Made by a program: the position numbers and the translations under genes. This document shows positions 15,955-23,368 of a stretch of 64,000 nucleotides of DNA, piece after piece (the first letter of the stretch is position 1; every line of letters starts with the position of its first letter). The stretch spans positions 124,001 through 188,000 of the forward strand of contig NZ_CP123385.1 of the NCBI RefSeq assembly GCF_040409955.1, read 5' to 3'. The notes under the pieces are model-generated. The model ran no database searches. It worked only from the letters and a program-made list of their open reading frames with translations, and had not been told where the DNA came from. The stretch is from Salipiger sp. H15. Lineage in GTDB: Bacteria; Pseudomonadota; Alphaproteobacteria; Rhodobacterales; Rhodobacteraceae.

Positions 15955-17093
15955 TATCCAGCCGTCGCGCGGCGCGCGAGCCGCACCCAGAACTCCGCCC
16001 CGGACGGCAGTACCGCGTCGTTGAAGTCGAACTTCGCCGAGTGCAGTCCGGGGTTCTCGCCCTCGCGCGCCGCGCCGAGCCAGAGGTAGGCGCCGGGCAC
16101 CTCGTTCAGCATGAAGGCGAAATCCTCCGAGGCCATGCTCGGCCCGACCATCGCGGTATCAAGGCCCATCTCGCCCGCCACGTCGCGCGCCAGCGCGGCC
16201 TCGGGGGCGGTGTTGATCGTCGCGGGGTAGCGGCGCTGGTAGTCGATGTGGGCGGTGCAGCCCTGCGCCGCGGCCTCGGCGGTGGCGATCCGGCGCACGC
16301 GCTCCTCGATGATGTCCCCGGCCTCGGGGGCGAACCAGCGGCAGGTGCCGCTCAGCACCGCGCGGTCGGGGCAGACGTTGTAGGCCGAGCCGCTGTGGAT
16401 CTGCGTGACCGAGACCACCCCGGGCTCGAGCGGCGAGAGGGCGCGGGCCGGGATCTCCTGCAGCGCCGCGGCGGCGCGGGCGGCCGCAGCGATCACCCCG
16501 TCCGACTGCTCGGGCATGGCGCCATGGCCGCCCTTGCCGCGGATCTCGATGTCGAAGACCGAGAAGGCCGCCATCATCTTGTCGTCCCGCGCCACGAAGC
16601 GCCCCGGCGCGAGGCCGGGCCAGTTGTGGATGCCGAAGACCCTGTCCATCGGGAACTGCGTGAAGAGCCCCTGCTCGACCATGACCCGCGCGCCGCCCTC
16701 GCTTTCCTCGGCGGGCTGGAAGATCAGCGTGACGGTGCCCTGCTCGACGCCCTCCGCCGCGATCTGCCTTGCGGCGAGCAGCAGCATCGCCGTGTGCCCG
16801 TCATGGCCGCAGGCGTGCATCTTGCCGGGGATGGTCGAGGCATGGGCCGCCCCCGTCGCCTCGAGGATCGGCAGCGCGTCGATGTCGGCGCGCAGGCCGA
16901 TGACCGGCGCACCCTGCCCCATCTGCGCCACGACGCCGGTGCCGGCGAGCCCGCGGTGCACCCGCCAGCCCCAGCCGGTCAGCAGCCCCGCGATCATCTC
17001 CGAGGTCCGGTGCTCTTCGAACCCCAGTTCGGGATGTCGGTGCAGGTCGTGGCGCCAGGCGATGGCTTCGGCGATGTGGTCATGGTCGAACAT
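15954..17093 (-). CDS. M20 family metallo-amidohydrolase
   Basis: The 379-residue protein belongs to the aminoacylase/hippuricase (M20D) group. It has RHDLHRHPELGFEEHRTS, the metal ligands in IGLRADIDALP, MHACGHDGHTAMLL and FQPAEES, and a late SEDFAFM. These enzymes hydrolyse N-acyl amino acids or amide conjugates in the cytosol. AAGGAG lies just before the ATG at 17093. It sits between a VOC protein gene (31-base gap) and the LysR gene, which it overlaps by one base. The true amide substrate is presumably taken up by a carrier encoded nearby. Confidence 0.9.
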   Translation of the reverse strand: MFDHDHIAEAIAWRHDLHRHPELGFEEHRTSEMIAGLLTGWGWRVHRGLAGTGVVAQMGQGAPVIGLRADIDALPILEATGAAHASTIPGKMHACGHDGHTAMLLLAARQIAAEGVEQGTVTLIFQPAEESEGGARVMVEQGLFTQFPMDRVFGIHNWPGLAPGRFVARDDKMMAAFSVFDIEIRGKGGHGAMPEQSDGVIAAAARAAAALQEIPARALSPLEPGVVSVTQIHSGSAYNVCPDRAVLSGTCRWFAPEAGDIIEERVRRIATAEAAAQGCTAHIDYQRRYPATINTAPEAALARDVAGEMGLDTAMVGPSMASEDFAFMLNEVPGAYLWLGAAREGENPGLHSAKFDFNDAVLPSGAEFWVRLARRATAG

Positions 17094-17124
17094 GGGGTCT
17101 CCTTTGCGCGCGGCGCAGTGCGGG

Positions 17125-18021
17125 TCAGGCGGCGCGGGGCGCTTCCCGGAAGGTGAGAAGGATGCCGCCCAGACGGGCCGGCTCCAGCAGAACCAGCGCG
17201 CCGCCGGTTTCGCGATATGCAATACCCGAGCGCGCGACGAAAGGCCGGACCTGATCCAGCGAGGTGCAGGCGACGTCGAGCGAGACGACCGAGGGCGCGC
17301 CGTCCGGGGCGAGATCGGCGGGCAGCGGGCCGAAGAGCAGCCGCGCGGCATCGCGGCTGACCACGCGCCAGTGACCCTTTGCGGTCGCCACGGTGAAGCC
17401 CCAGCCGGTTTCGGTCACCGACCCCGGCCCGTGCAGCGTGGCGAGCCAGTCCTTCACCGCCGGCTGGTCCTGCGGCTCGGCAAGGATCGTGGCCGAGACG
17501 AAGCCATGCGCGCCGTTCGGGTGATCCATCCACATCGGGAATTCGATGAGGTCGCGCCGGTGCTGCTGGCAGGCGAACATCGTCAGCCGCGGCAGACCCT
17601 CCCGGGTGAAGATCTTGAGCGTCGTGGCGGTGCGGTCGGGCGTGCCGTCGTCGCGCGTCACGTCGCGGCCGAACTCGATGGTGCCGGCGCAATGCCCGCC
17701 CCGCGCGACCACCTCGGCCTCGTCCGCCGCCGCGTCCGCGGAGTTGAGCGCCGAGAGCGGCACGCCCTCGCGCTCGCCGAGCCAATGCTGCACGTGGCGG
17801 CCGAAGCGGAACCCGCCCGCCGGGTAGCCGTCCAGCAGGCTCTCGTCGCCGATGCCCACCAGTTCGAGCAGCTGGTTCCGGAAGATCACCAGCGCGGTCG
17901 AGGTCCCCCAGGGGTGCATCCCCGGCGGTTTCATCAGGAAGCCGAGCGACAGGTACGTCTCGCGCGCCGCCGCCAGGTTGCGCACGCAGACCAGCGGGTG
18001 ATCGAGCCCGAGCGAGCTCAT
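17125..18021 (-). CDS. VOC (glyoxalase/dioxygenase) superfamily protein
   Basis: The 298-residue protein starts SSLGLDHPLVCVRNLAAARETYLSLGF, a canonical VOC opening with a metal-ligand His, and resembles the Glyoxalase_3 type. It has a second, weaker repeat in the C-terminal half (VVSLDVACTSLDQVRPF). VOC proteins can be lyases, isomerases or extradiol dioxygenases, so the reaction is undefined. Its ATG overlaps the stop of the SAT-like gene (ATGA), which shows translational coupling. Confidence 0.8.
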   Translation of the reverse strand: MSSLGLDHPLVCVRNLAAARETYLSLGFLMKPPGMHPWGTSTALVIFRNQLLELVGIGDESLLDGYPAGGFRFGRHVQHWLGEREGVPLSALNSADAAADEAEVVARGGHCAGTIEFGRDVTRDDGTPDRTATTLKIFTREGLPRLTMFACQQHRRDLIEFPMWMDHPNGAHGFVSATILAEPQDQPAVKDWLATLHGPGSVTETGWGFTVATAKGHWRVVSRDAARLLFGPLPADLAPDGAPSVVSLDVACTSLDQVRPFVARSGIAYRETGGALVLLEPARLGGILLTFREAPRAA

Positions 18022-18797
18022 GCGCCCTCTCCCTTCAGCGCGGCAAGCGGCACGAAACCGGCGAAGCGCCTCGCCCCGCGGTCGCTGGCGCGCGGGCCGG
18101 TGACCACGTGGCCGGGCGGCACGTCCTTCGTCACGATCGCCCCCGCCGCCACGGTCGCGCCCTCGCCGACCTCGACCGGGCCGAGGATCACCGCCCCGGC
18201 GCCGACCACCGCGCCCTTGCGCAGCCGCGGATGCCGCCCCTCGCCCATGTCGACGAAGTTCGAGCCGAGCGTGACCCCGTGCCAGAGGCTCACGTCATCC
18301 TCGATCACCACCGTCTGGCCGATGACCAGCCCGAGCCCATGGTCGACCCACACGCCGCGGCCGATCTGCGCCTGCGGCCAGATCTCGACCGAAAGCGCGC
18401 GGGTGAACTGTCCCTTCACCGCCAGCGCGAGGGTCTCGCGCCCGGCCAGCCAGAGCGCCCGGCTGAGCCGGTAGGACAGCAGCGCATGGTAGCCGTTGGC
18501 GAAATGCAGCACCGCCGCAGCGCCGCCCGGATGGGCATCGCGCACCGTGGTGGCGAGCAGGTCGTCGAGCGCGATCTCGAGCAGCTCCGGGTCCGCGCCG
18601 AAGACCTCGCCGGCAAGGCCGCGCAGCCAGGCTCGGGCGAGCCCCTCGGGCAGGCAGGCCGACAGCGCCGCGGCCAGCAGCTCGGCAGGGTTGTCGAGCC
18701 CGGCCGGATCGTAGCCGAAGAGAACCGCGAGCCCGGGCTCGGCGGCGAACATCTCCTGCACCGAGGGGAGCAGGCTCTGCGACAGGGGGTTGGGCAT
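18018..18797 (-). CDS. Serine O-acetyltransferase-like hexapeptide transferase
   Basis: The 259-residue protein has a helical N-terminal half and a left-handed beta-helix with the CysE motif SVEIWPQAQIGRGVWVDHGL and VVIEDDVSLWHGVTLG. The His in VDHG corresponds to the catalytic base. It is SAT-like, and so could make O-acetylserine. But its place at the head of a catabolic operon with an amidohydrolase, not beside cysK, suggests it may acetylate another hydroxyl or amine. The ATG at 18797 has AAGGGA upstream. A motif shared with the second operon lies about 86 bases upstream. Confidence 0.85.
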   Translation of the reverse strand: MPNPLSQSLLPSVQEMFAAEPGLAVLFGYDPAGLDNPAELLAAALSACLPEGLARAWLRGLAGEVFGADPELLEIALDDLLATTVRDAHPGGAAAVLHFANGYHALLSYRLSRALWLAGRETLALAVKGQFTRALSVEIWPQAQIGRGVWVDHGLGLVIGQTVVIEDDVSLWHGVTLGSNFVDMGEGRHPRLRKGAVVGAGAVILGPVEVGEGATVAAGAIVTKDVPPGHVVTGPRASDRGARRFAGFVPLAALKGEGA

Positions 18798-19152
18798 GCG
18801 GTCCCTTTTCTGAGGCGGACGGGCGTTGCAGCGAAGCTGCACCGGGAGGGGTGATGCGGACAAGTGCCGATATGTGGCGGGTGCGTTGCCCTGCGAAGAA
18901 CACACCCGGCGCGGCAAACAGGGCGCACCGGCGGCTTATCCCGGCCCGCCGGGGCAAGACCCCTTGACCTCGCGGCCTGCGCGGCGATTGTCCCGCACGC
19001 GGCGCGGGCCGCCTCCGCCGTGCCGAGGGCACCCGACCTCCGCGCCGCGACGATCCGCAGCAGAAGAAAGACTGCCCATGCCCGCCGCAAGCCGCCCGCG
19101 CTCCGCCGTTCCGACCCGCGCCCGCCGCTCCGCCCCCGAAGAGGTCTGAGCC
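18798..19152. other. Divergent intergenic region upstream of the SAT-like operon and the TauE gene
   Basis: This 355-base stretch contains the second LysR-type motif (18883-18903) near its left end. The rest is GC-rich, with no palindrome or promoter that I can defend. A 23-codon frame at 19078-19149 ends just before the tauE ATG, but it is Arg/Ala/Pro-rich with a weak ribosome site and is not called. Confidence 0.6.
18883..18903 (-). promoter_or_regulatory. Probable LysR operator, copy 2
   Basis: GCGTTGCCCTGC-N4-AACAC, identical at all 17 fixed positions to the copy at 15019-15039 and in the same orientation, lies 86 bases before the SAT-like gene. The inverted-repeat right arm is weaker here than in copy 1. 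Confidence 0.65.
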
Positions 19153-19965
19153 ATGGAATACCTCACGCTTTTCGCCATCATCGCCGCCTCGGGCGCGGTG
19201 GCCGGGATCATCTCGGGCCTGCTCGGGGTCGGCGGCGGGATCATCCTCGTCCCGGCCTTCTACTACGTCTTCACCGGGCTCGGCTATCACCCCGAGCAGC
19301 TCATGCAGATCTGCGTCGCCACCTCGACCGGCACCATCATCGTCACCTCGCTGCGTTCGGTGACCTCGCACCACAAGCGCGGCGCGGTCAGCCTCGAGCT
19401 GATCAAGGGCTGGGGTCCGTTCATCGCCATGGGCTCGGTGCTGGGCGTGCTCGCCGCCACGGTGCTGCACAGCGACCAGCTGCTGCTGGTCTTCGGCATC
19501 ATCGGCGTCTGCCTCGGGCTCTACATGCTGCTCGGCAAGAAGAGTTGGCGGATCTCCGACACCCTGCCCGGCCGCGCGCTCAGCGGCGTCTACGGCGGGA
19601 TCATCGGCTTCTTCTCGGCACTGATGGGCATCGGCGGCGGCAGCTTCACCGTGCCGCTCTTGACCGCCTACAACGTGCCGCCGCACCGCGCCGTGGGCAC
19701 CTCGCCCGGTTTCGGCCTGCTGATCTCGATCCCCGGTTTCATCGCCTTCCTGCTGACTGGCTGGGGCATCACCGGCAAGCCGCCGGGAACCGTGGGCTAC
19801 GTCAACCTGCCCGCCGTGCTGCTGATCATGGTGACCTCGCTCATGACCGTGCCGATCGGGGTCAAGCTGGCGCACAGCCTGAGCCCGGCGCGGCTGCGGC
19901 TGATCTTCGCGCTGACCGTGCTGGTGCTGGCCGGGAACATGCTGCGCAAGGCGCTGATGGGATGA
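19153..19965 (+). CDS. TauE/SafE family sulfite/organosulfonate exporter-like membrane protein
   Basis: The 270-residue protein has about eight hydrophobic segments arranged as two repeats, each opening with the family motif: GLLGVGGGIILVPAFYY near residue 25 and SALMGIGGGSFTVPLLTAY near 165. The family moves sulfite, sulfoacetate or other small organic anions across the inner membrane. The substrate here is unknown. It is divergent from the SAT-like operon, so a sulfur link is possible but not shown. GAAGAGG precedes the ATG. Confidence 0.88.
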   Translation: MEYLTLFAIIAASGAVAGIISGLLGVGGGIILVPAFYYVFTGLGYHPEQLMQICVATSTGTIIVTSLRSVTSHHKRGAVSLELIKGWGPFIAMGSVLGVLAATVLHSDQLLLVFGIIGVCLGLYMLLGKKSWRISDTLPGRALSGVYGGIIGFFSALMGIGGGSFTVPLLTAYNVPPHRAVGTSPGFGLLISIPGFIAFLLTGWGITGKPPGTVGYVNLPAVLLIMVTSLMTVPIGVKLAHSLSPARLRLIFALTVLVLAGNMLRKALMG

Positions 19966-19972
19966 CCCCCGC

Positions 19973-19998
19973 GAGGCGGCGCGGACCCGCGCCGCCTC
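19973..19998. terminator. GC-rich hairpin between convergent tauE-like and lysR genes
   Basis: GAGGCGGCGC (19973-19982) pairs perfectly with GCGCCGCCTC (19989-19998), with two further pairs toward the loop. No T tract follows, and it touches the lysR stop codon, so it is only a probable bidirectional terminator. Confidence 0.45.
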
Positions 19999-20842
19999 AC
20001 CGCTTCAGCCGCGCGTCCAGCCAGTCGGCGAAGGCGCGCGCCGCGGGCAGGTTTTCCCGCACCGCGATGTAGTAGCCCTCGCGCGGGGCGATGGCGCCGG
20101 GATGCGCCGGGACCAGCAGGCCCGAGGCCAGCGCGTCCCGCCCCAAGAGCGCCGAGACCAGCGCCACGCCGCTGCCCCCCGCCGCCAGCTGCAGCGCCAT
20201 GCCGTAGGAATCGACGTAGAGCCGCGGGTGCAGCGGGCCGAGCCCATGCGCCGCGCCGAAGGCATCCCAGCCGACCGAGGTGCCGACGGATTCGATCAGC
20301 GGCAGCGCCTCGATCGGCCCCTCGAGCGCGGGCGATTTCAGCGCCACCAGCTCGCTCGGCTCGAGCGGCAGGGCGCTCTGCCCCACCTGCCGCTGCGAGC
20401 CGAAGCGGATCTCGACATCGGCCATGGCGCTCTGGAAATCGTCCGGCCAGATCGCGCTGACGAAGCGGATGCGCACATCCGGGTGGCTCTCGTGGAAGTC
20501 GGGCAGGTGCGGCGCGATCACCCAATGCGCGATGCTGACCGAGCTCGCGACGGTCAGGAACTCCGCCTCGGGCGGGCCGTCGAAGGCCAGCGTCGCCGCC
20601 TGCAGGAGCTCCAGCGCCGAGCCCACCTGCGGCATCAGCTTGCGCCCGGCGTCGGTCAGCGCCAGCCCCCGCGGCTTGCGGGTGAAGAGCGCCGAGCCGA
20701 AGCGCGTCTCGAGCGCCTTGATCTGCTGGCTGACCGCCGATTGCGTCATGCCGATCTCTTCCGCCGCGGCGGTGAAGCTGAGGTGCCGGGCCGAGGCCTC
20801 GAAGGCGCGGAACCAGGCGACGGGCGGCAGGGATCGGGACAT
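19997..20842 (-). CDS. GcvA-like LysR family transcriptional regulator
   Basis: The 281-residue protein starts SLPPVAWFRAFEASARHLSFTAAAEEIGMTQSAVSQQI, very similar in pattern to GcvA-type LysR proteins (LPPL...F..AARHLSFT.AA.EL.VTQ.AVS.QI). The C-terminal domain is of normal length. It is divergent from the DUF1185/LLM/ALDH operon. A palindrome with CTAAT half-sites, the core of known GcvA sites, lies between them. It probably activates the operon in response to a pathway intermediate. Confidence 0.9.
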   Translation of the reverse strand: MSRSLPPVAWFRAFEASARHLSFTAAAEEIGMTQSAVSQQIKALETRFGSALFTRKPRGLALTDAGRKLMPQVGSALELLQAATLAFDGPPEAEFLTVASSVSIAHWVIAPHLPDFHESHPDVRIRFVSAIWPDDFQSAMADVEIRFGSQRQVGQSALPLEPSELVALKSPALEGPIEALPLIESVGTSVGWDAFGAAHGLGPLHPRLYVDSYGMALQLAAGGSGVALVSALLGRDALASGLLVPAHPGAIAPREGYYIAVRENLPAARAFADWLDARLKR

Positions 20843-20851
20843 CGGCGGGCT

Positions 20852-20870
20852 CCATTAGCAGGACTAATGG
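20852..20870. promoter_or_regulatory. LysR (GcvA-type) operator
   Basis: CCATTAG-N5-CTAATGG is a perfect 7-base inverted repeat containing a T-N11-A core and CTAAT half-sites. It sits 10 bases upstream of the lysR start and 77 bases upstream of the divergent operon, the usual place for a LysR recognition site. Confidence 0.75.
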
Positions 20871-20946
20871 ATAAGACCGCGATTTCCCCGTTTGTCAAAC
20901 CACCCTTCCCCGGCAACACACTGTGATAGCGAACAGGAGATGGTGC

Positions 20947-21546
20947 ATGTTGCCGGAAATTCGGAAGATCGTGACTTATGACGAAGAGGTGCTGATCGAG
21001 GGGTTCCGCCCCGCGGACACGCCCTGGCGCATGTTCGCCGTGGCCGCGGTGGTGCGCAATCCCTGGGCCGGGCGCTTTGTCGAGGACCTCGGGCCCGAGA
21101 TCCGCGCCTATGGCCCGGTGCTCGGCGAGATGATGACCAAGCGGATGATCGCCCTTGCCGGCAGTGGCGACGCGATCGAGGCCTATGGCAAGGCGGCGGT
21201 GGTCGGCCTCGACGGCGAGATCGAGCATGCCTCGGGGCTCATCCACACGCTGCGCTTCGGCAACCACTACCGGCAGGCGGTCGAGGCCAAGAGCTACCTT
21301 GCCTTCACCAACACCCGCGGCGGGGCGAACGCGCCGATCATGGTGCCGCTGATGGACAAGAACGACGCCGGGCGGCGGTCGCATTACCTGACCATCCAGT
21401 TCTCGATCCCCGACGCGCCGCGCGACGACGAGATCGTCGTGGTGCTGGGTGCAGCCACCGGCGGGCGCCCACATCACCGCATCGGCGACCGCTACCAGGA
21501 TCTCAAGGACCTCGGCCATGACCTGGACAACCCGGCCGCGGTCTGA
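20947..21546 (+). CDS. Amino acid synthesis (DUF1185) family protein
   Basis: The 199-residue protein matches the DUF1185/AA_synth family: EIRKIVTYDEEVLIEG, NPWAGRFVEDL, ASGLIHTLRFGNHYR and the C-terminal GDRYQDLKDLG. The reaction catalysed is not established; the family name rests on an old suppressor phenotype. It heads an operon with a hydrolase, a flavin monooxygenase and an aldehyde dehydrogenase, so a catabolic step is more likely here. AGGAGAT lies seven bases before the ATG at 20947. It overlaps the next gene by 29 bases. Confidence 0.85.
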   Translation: MLPEIRKIVTYDEEVLIEGFRPADTPWRMFAVAAVVRNPWAGRFVEDLGPEIRAYGPVLGEMMTKRMIALAGSGDAIEAYGKAAVVGLDGEIEHASGLIHTLRFGNHYRQAVEAKSYLAFTNTRGGANAPIMVPLMDKNDAGRRSHYLTIQFSIPDAPRDDEIVVVLGAATGGRPHHRIGDRYQDLKDLGHDLDNPAAV

Positions 21547-22321
21547 CCTCGGGTCCGGCCTTGCGGGGATCGTCGCGGGACCGCGCGGCCCGCGGGTCCT
21601 GCTGATCCACGGCGTCGGCCTGCGGGCCGAGGCCTGGGGGGCGCAGATCGACGCCTTGGCACGGAGCTGCCGGGTCGTCGCGGTGGACATGCCCGGCCAT
21701 GGCGACAGCGGACATCGGGCCGAGGCTTCGCTTGCCGACTATGCCGCGCGCATCGCCGAAGTGCTGGACGGGCCATCGCTGGTCGCCGGGCATTCCATGG
21801 GCGCGATGATCGCCGCCGAGTTGGCGCGGATTGTCCCCGGCAAGGTCGCCGCGCTCGCCTGCCTCAACGCCATCCACCGCCGCAGCCCCGAGGCGCGGCA
21901 GGCGGTGGCGGCGCGGGCGGCGCAGCTCGATGGCAGGACCACCGGCGATCCCGAGCCGACGCTGCGGCGCTGGTTCGGCGAGGAGGAAACCCCCGCCCGC
22001 GCCGCCTGCCGGGATTGGCTCACCCATGCCGACCCCGAGGGCTACCGCGCCGCCTACCGCGTCTTCGCCGCCGAGGACGGGCCAGAGGACGAAACCCTGC
22101 GCGGCCTTGCCTGCCCCGCGCTCTTTATCACCGGCGGGCGCGAGCCCAACTCGACCCCCGCCATGTCGCGCGCCATGGCCGCGCTTGCCCCGCAGGGCCG
22201 CGCCGTGGTCCTGCCCGAGGCCGCGCACATGATGCCGATGACCCACGCCGAGGCGGTGACGGCGGAGCTTGCCCGCCTCGTCGACGCCGCCTTCCCCGAA
22301 ACCCTCGCCGACAGGAGCTGA
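21518..22321 (+). CDS. Alpha/beta hydrolase
   Basis: The 267-residue protein has the fold's hallmarks: oxyanion segment LLIHGVGLRAEAWG, nucleophile elbow AGHSMGAMIAAEL (Ser), an acid region FITGGREPNSTP, and the catalytic His in PEAAHMMPMTHAEAV. The substrate is unknown. By analogy with RutD it could cleave an aminoacrylate- or carbamoyl-type intermediate made by the adjacent monooxygenase. The ATG at 21518 lies inside the end of the DUF1185 gene, with AAGGA upstream; translation is probably coupled. Confidence 0.85.
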   Translation: MTWTTRPRSDLGSGLAGIVAGPRGPRVLLIHGVGLRAEAWGAQIDALARSCRVVAVDMPGHGDSGHRAEASLADYAARIAEVLDGPSLVAGHSMGAMIAAELARIVPGKVAALACLNAIHRRSPEARQAVAARAAQLDGRTTGDPEPTLRRWFGEEETPARAACRDWLTHADPEGYRAAYRVFAAEDGPEDETLRGLACPALFITGGREPNSTPAMSRAMAALAPQGRAVVLPEAAHMMPMTHAEAVTAELARLVDAAFPETLADRS

Positions 22322-22324
22322 GCG

Positions 22325-23359
22325 ATGGAGTTCTCCCTCTTTGCCCACATGGAACGCCTCACGCCCGAGCAGCCCCACGCGGTGCTGCACGAGGAATTCA
22401 TCGCGCTCTGCAAGATGGCCGACGAAGGCGGCATGCGCGCGATCTGGACCGGCGAGCATCACGGCATGGAATTCACCATCGCCCCCAACCCCTTCCTGTC
22501 GATCGTCGATCTGGCGCATCATACGAAGAACGTGCGGCTCGGCACCGGCACGGTAATTGCCCCCTTCTGGCACCCGATCCGGCTGGCCGGAGAGGCCGCG
22601 GCCACCGATCTCATCACCGGCGGGCGGCTCGAGCTCGGCATCGCGCGGGGCGCCTACAGCTACGAGTACGAGCGCATGATGCCCGGGCTCGACGCGGCGC
22701 AGGCGGGCGCGCGGATGCGCGAGACCGCGCCGCTGCTGCCGCAGCTTTGGGCCGGGGACTGCACGCACGAAGGGCAGTTCTACAGCTTCCCCGCCACCAC
22801 CGCCGTGCCGAAGGCGGTACAAGAGGGCGGCCCGCCGATCTGGATCGCCGCGCGCGAGGAGGCCAGCCACCAGTTCGGCGTGGCCAGCGGCTTCAACATC
22901 CAGGTGACCCCGCTCTGGCAGGGCATGGAGGAGATCATCGCGCTCAAGTCCCGCTTCGACGCCGCCCGCGCCGAGAGCCCCGGCAAGTCGCCGAAGATCA
23001 TGCTGCTGCACCACACCTATGTCGGGAAGGACGACGAGGACGTGGCGCAGGCCGCCCGGGAAATCTCGCGCTATTACTGCTATTTCGGTGCGTGGTTCCA
23101 GAACAAGCGCCCGGTGCGCAACGGGCTGATCGAGGAACTGACCGAGGAAGAGATCGCCGGCAACAACCTCATGGCCCCCGAGAAGCTCGCGCGCGATCTG
23201 ACCATCGGAACCAAGCAGGAGGTGATCGACCGGATCCGCCGCTACGAGGACCTCGGCTACGACGAGTTCTCGTTCTGGATCGACACCGGCATGAGCCACC
23301 AGCGCAAGCGCGACTCGCTGGCGCGCTTCCTCGACGACGTCCTGCCCGCCTTTGCCTGA
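22325..23359 (+). CDS. LLM-class flavin-dependent monooxygenase (luciferase-like)
   Basis: The 344-residue TIM-barrel protein opens MEFSLFAHMERL and contains WTGEHHGMEFTIAPNPF, VRLGTGTVIAPFWHPIRLAGEAA and GGRLELGIARGAYSYEYERM, all typical of bacterial-luciferase-like FMN enzymes. It would use reduced FMN and oxygen to oxidise a small molecule. No partner flavin reductase is in the operon, though an FMN-reductase-like gene lies at 8119. It starts three bases after the hydrolase stop, with AGGAG upstream. Confidence 0.9.
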   Translation: MEFSLFAHMERLTPEQPHAVLHEEFIALCKMADEGGMRAIWTGEHHGMEFTIAPNPFLSIVDLAHHTKNVRLGTGTVIAPFWHPIRLAGEAAATDLITGGRLELGIARGAYSYEYERMMPGLDAAQAGARMRETAPLLPQLWAGDCTHEGQFYSFPATTAVPKAVQEGGPPIWIAAREEASHQFGVASGFNIQVTPLWQGMEEIIALKSRFDAARAESPGKSPKIMLLHHTYVGKDDEDVAQAAREISRYYCYFGAWFQNKRPVRNGLIEELTEEEIAGNNLMAPEKLARDLTIGTKQEVIDRIRRYEDLGYDEFSFWIDTGMSHQRKRDSLARFLDDVLPAFA

Positions 23360-23368
23360 GGAGCCCCG

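Noticed and set aside
19078-19149. A 23-codon frame ending just before the tauE-like gene, like a leader peptide
   Set aside because: The ribosome site is weak and the peptide is Arg/Ala/Pro-rich without run-of-codon or attenuator features.
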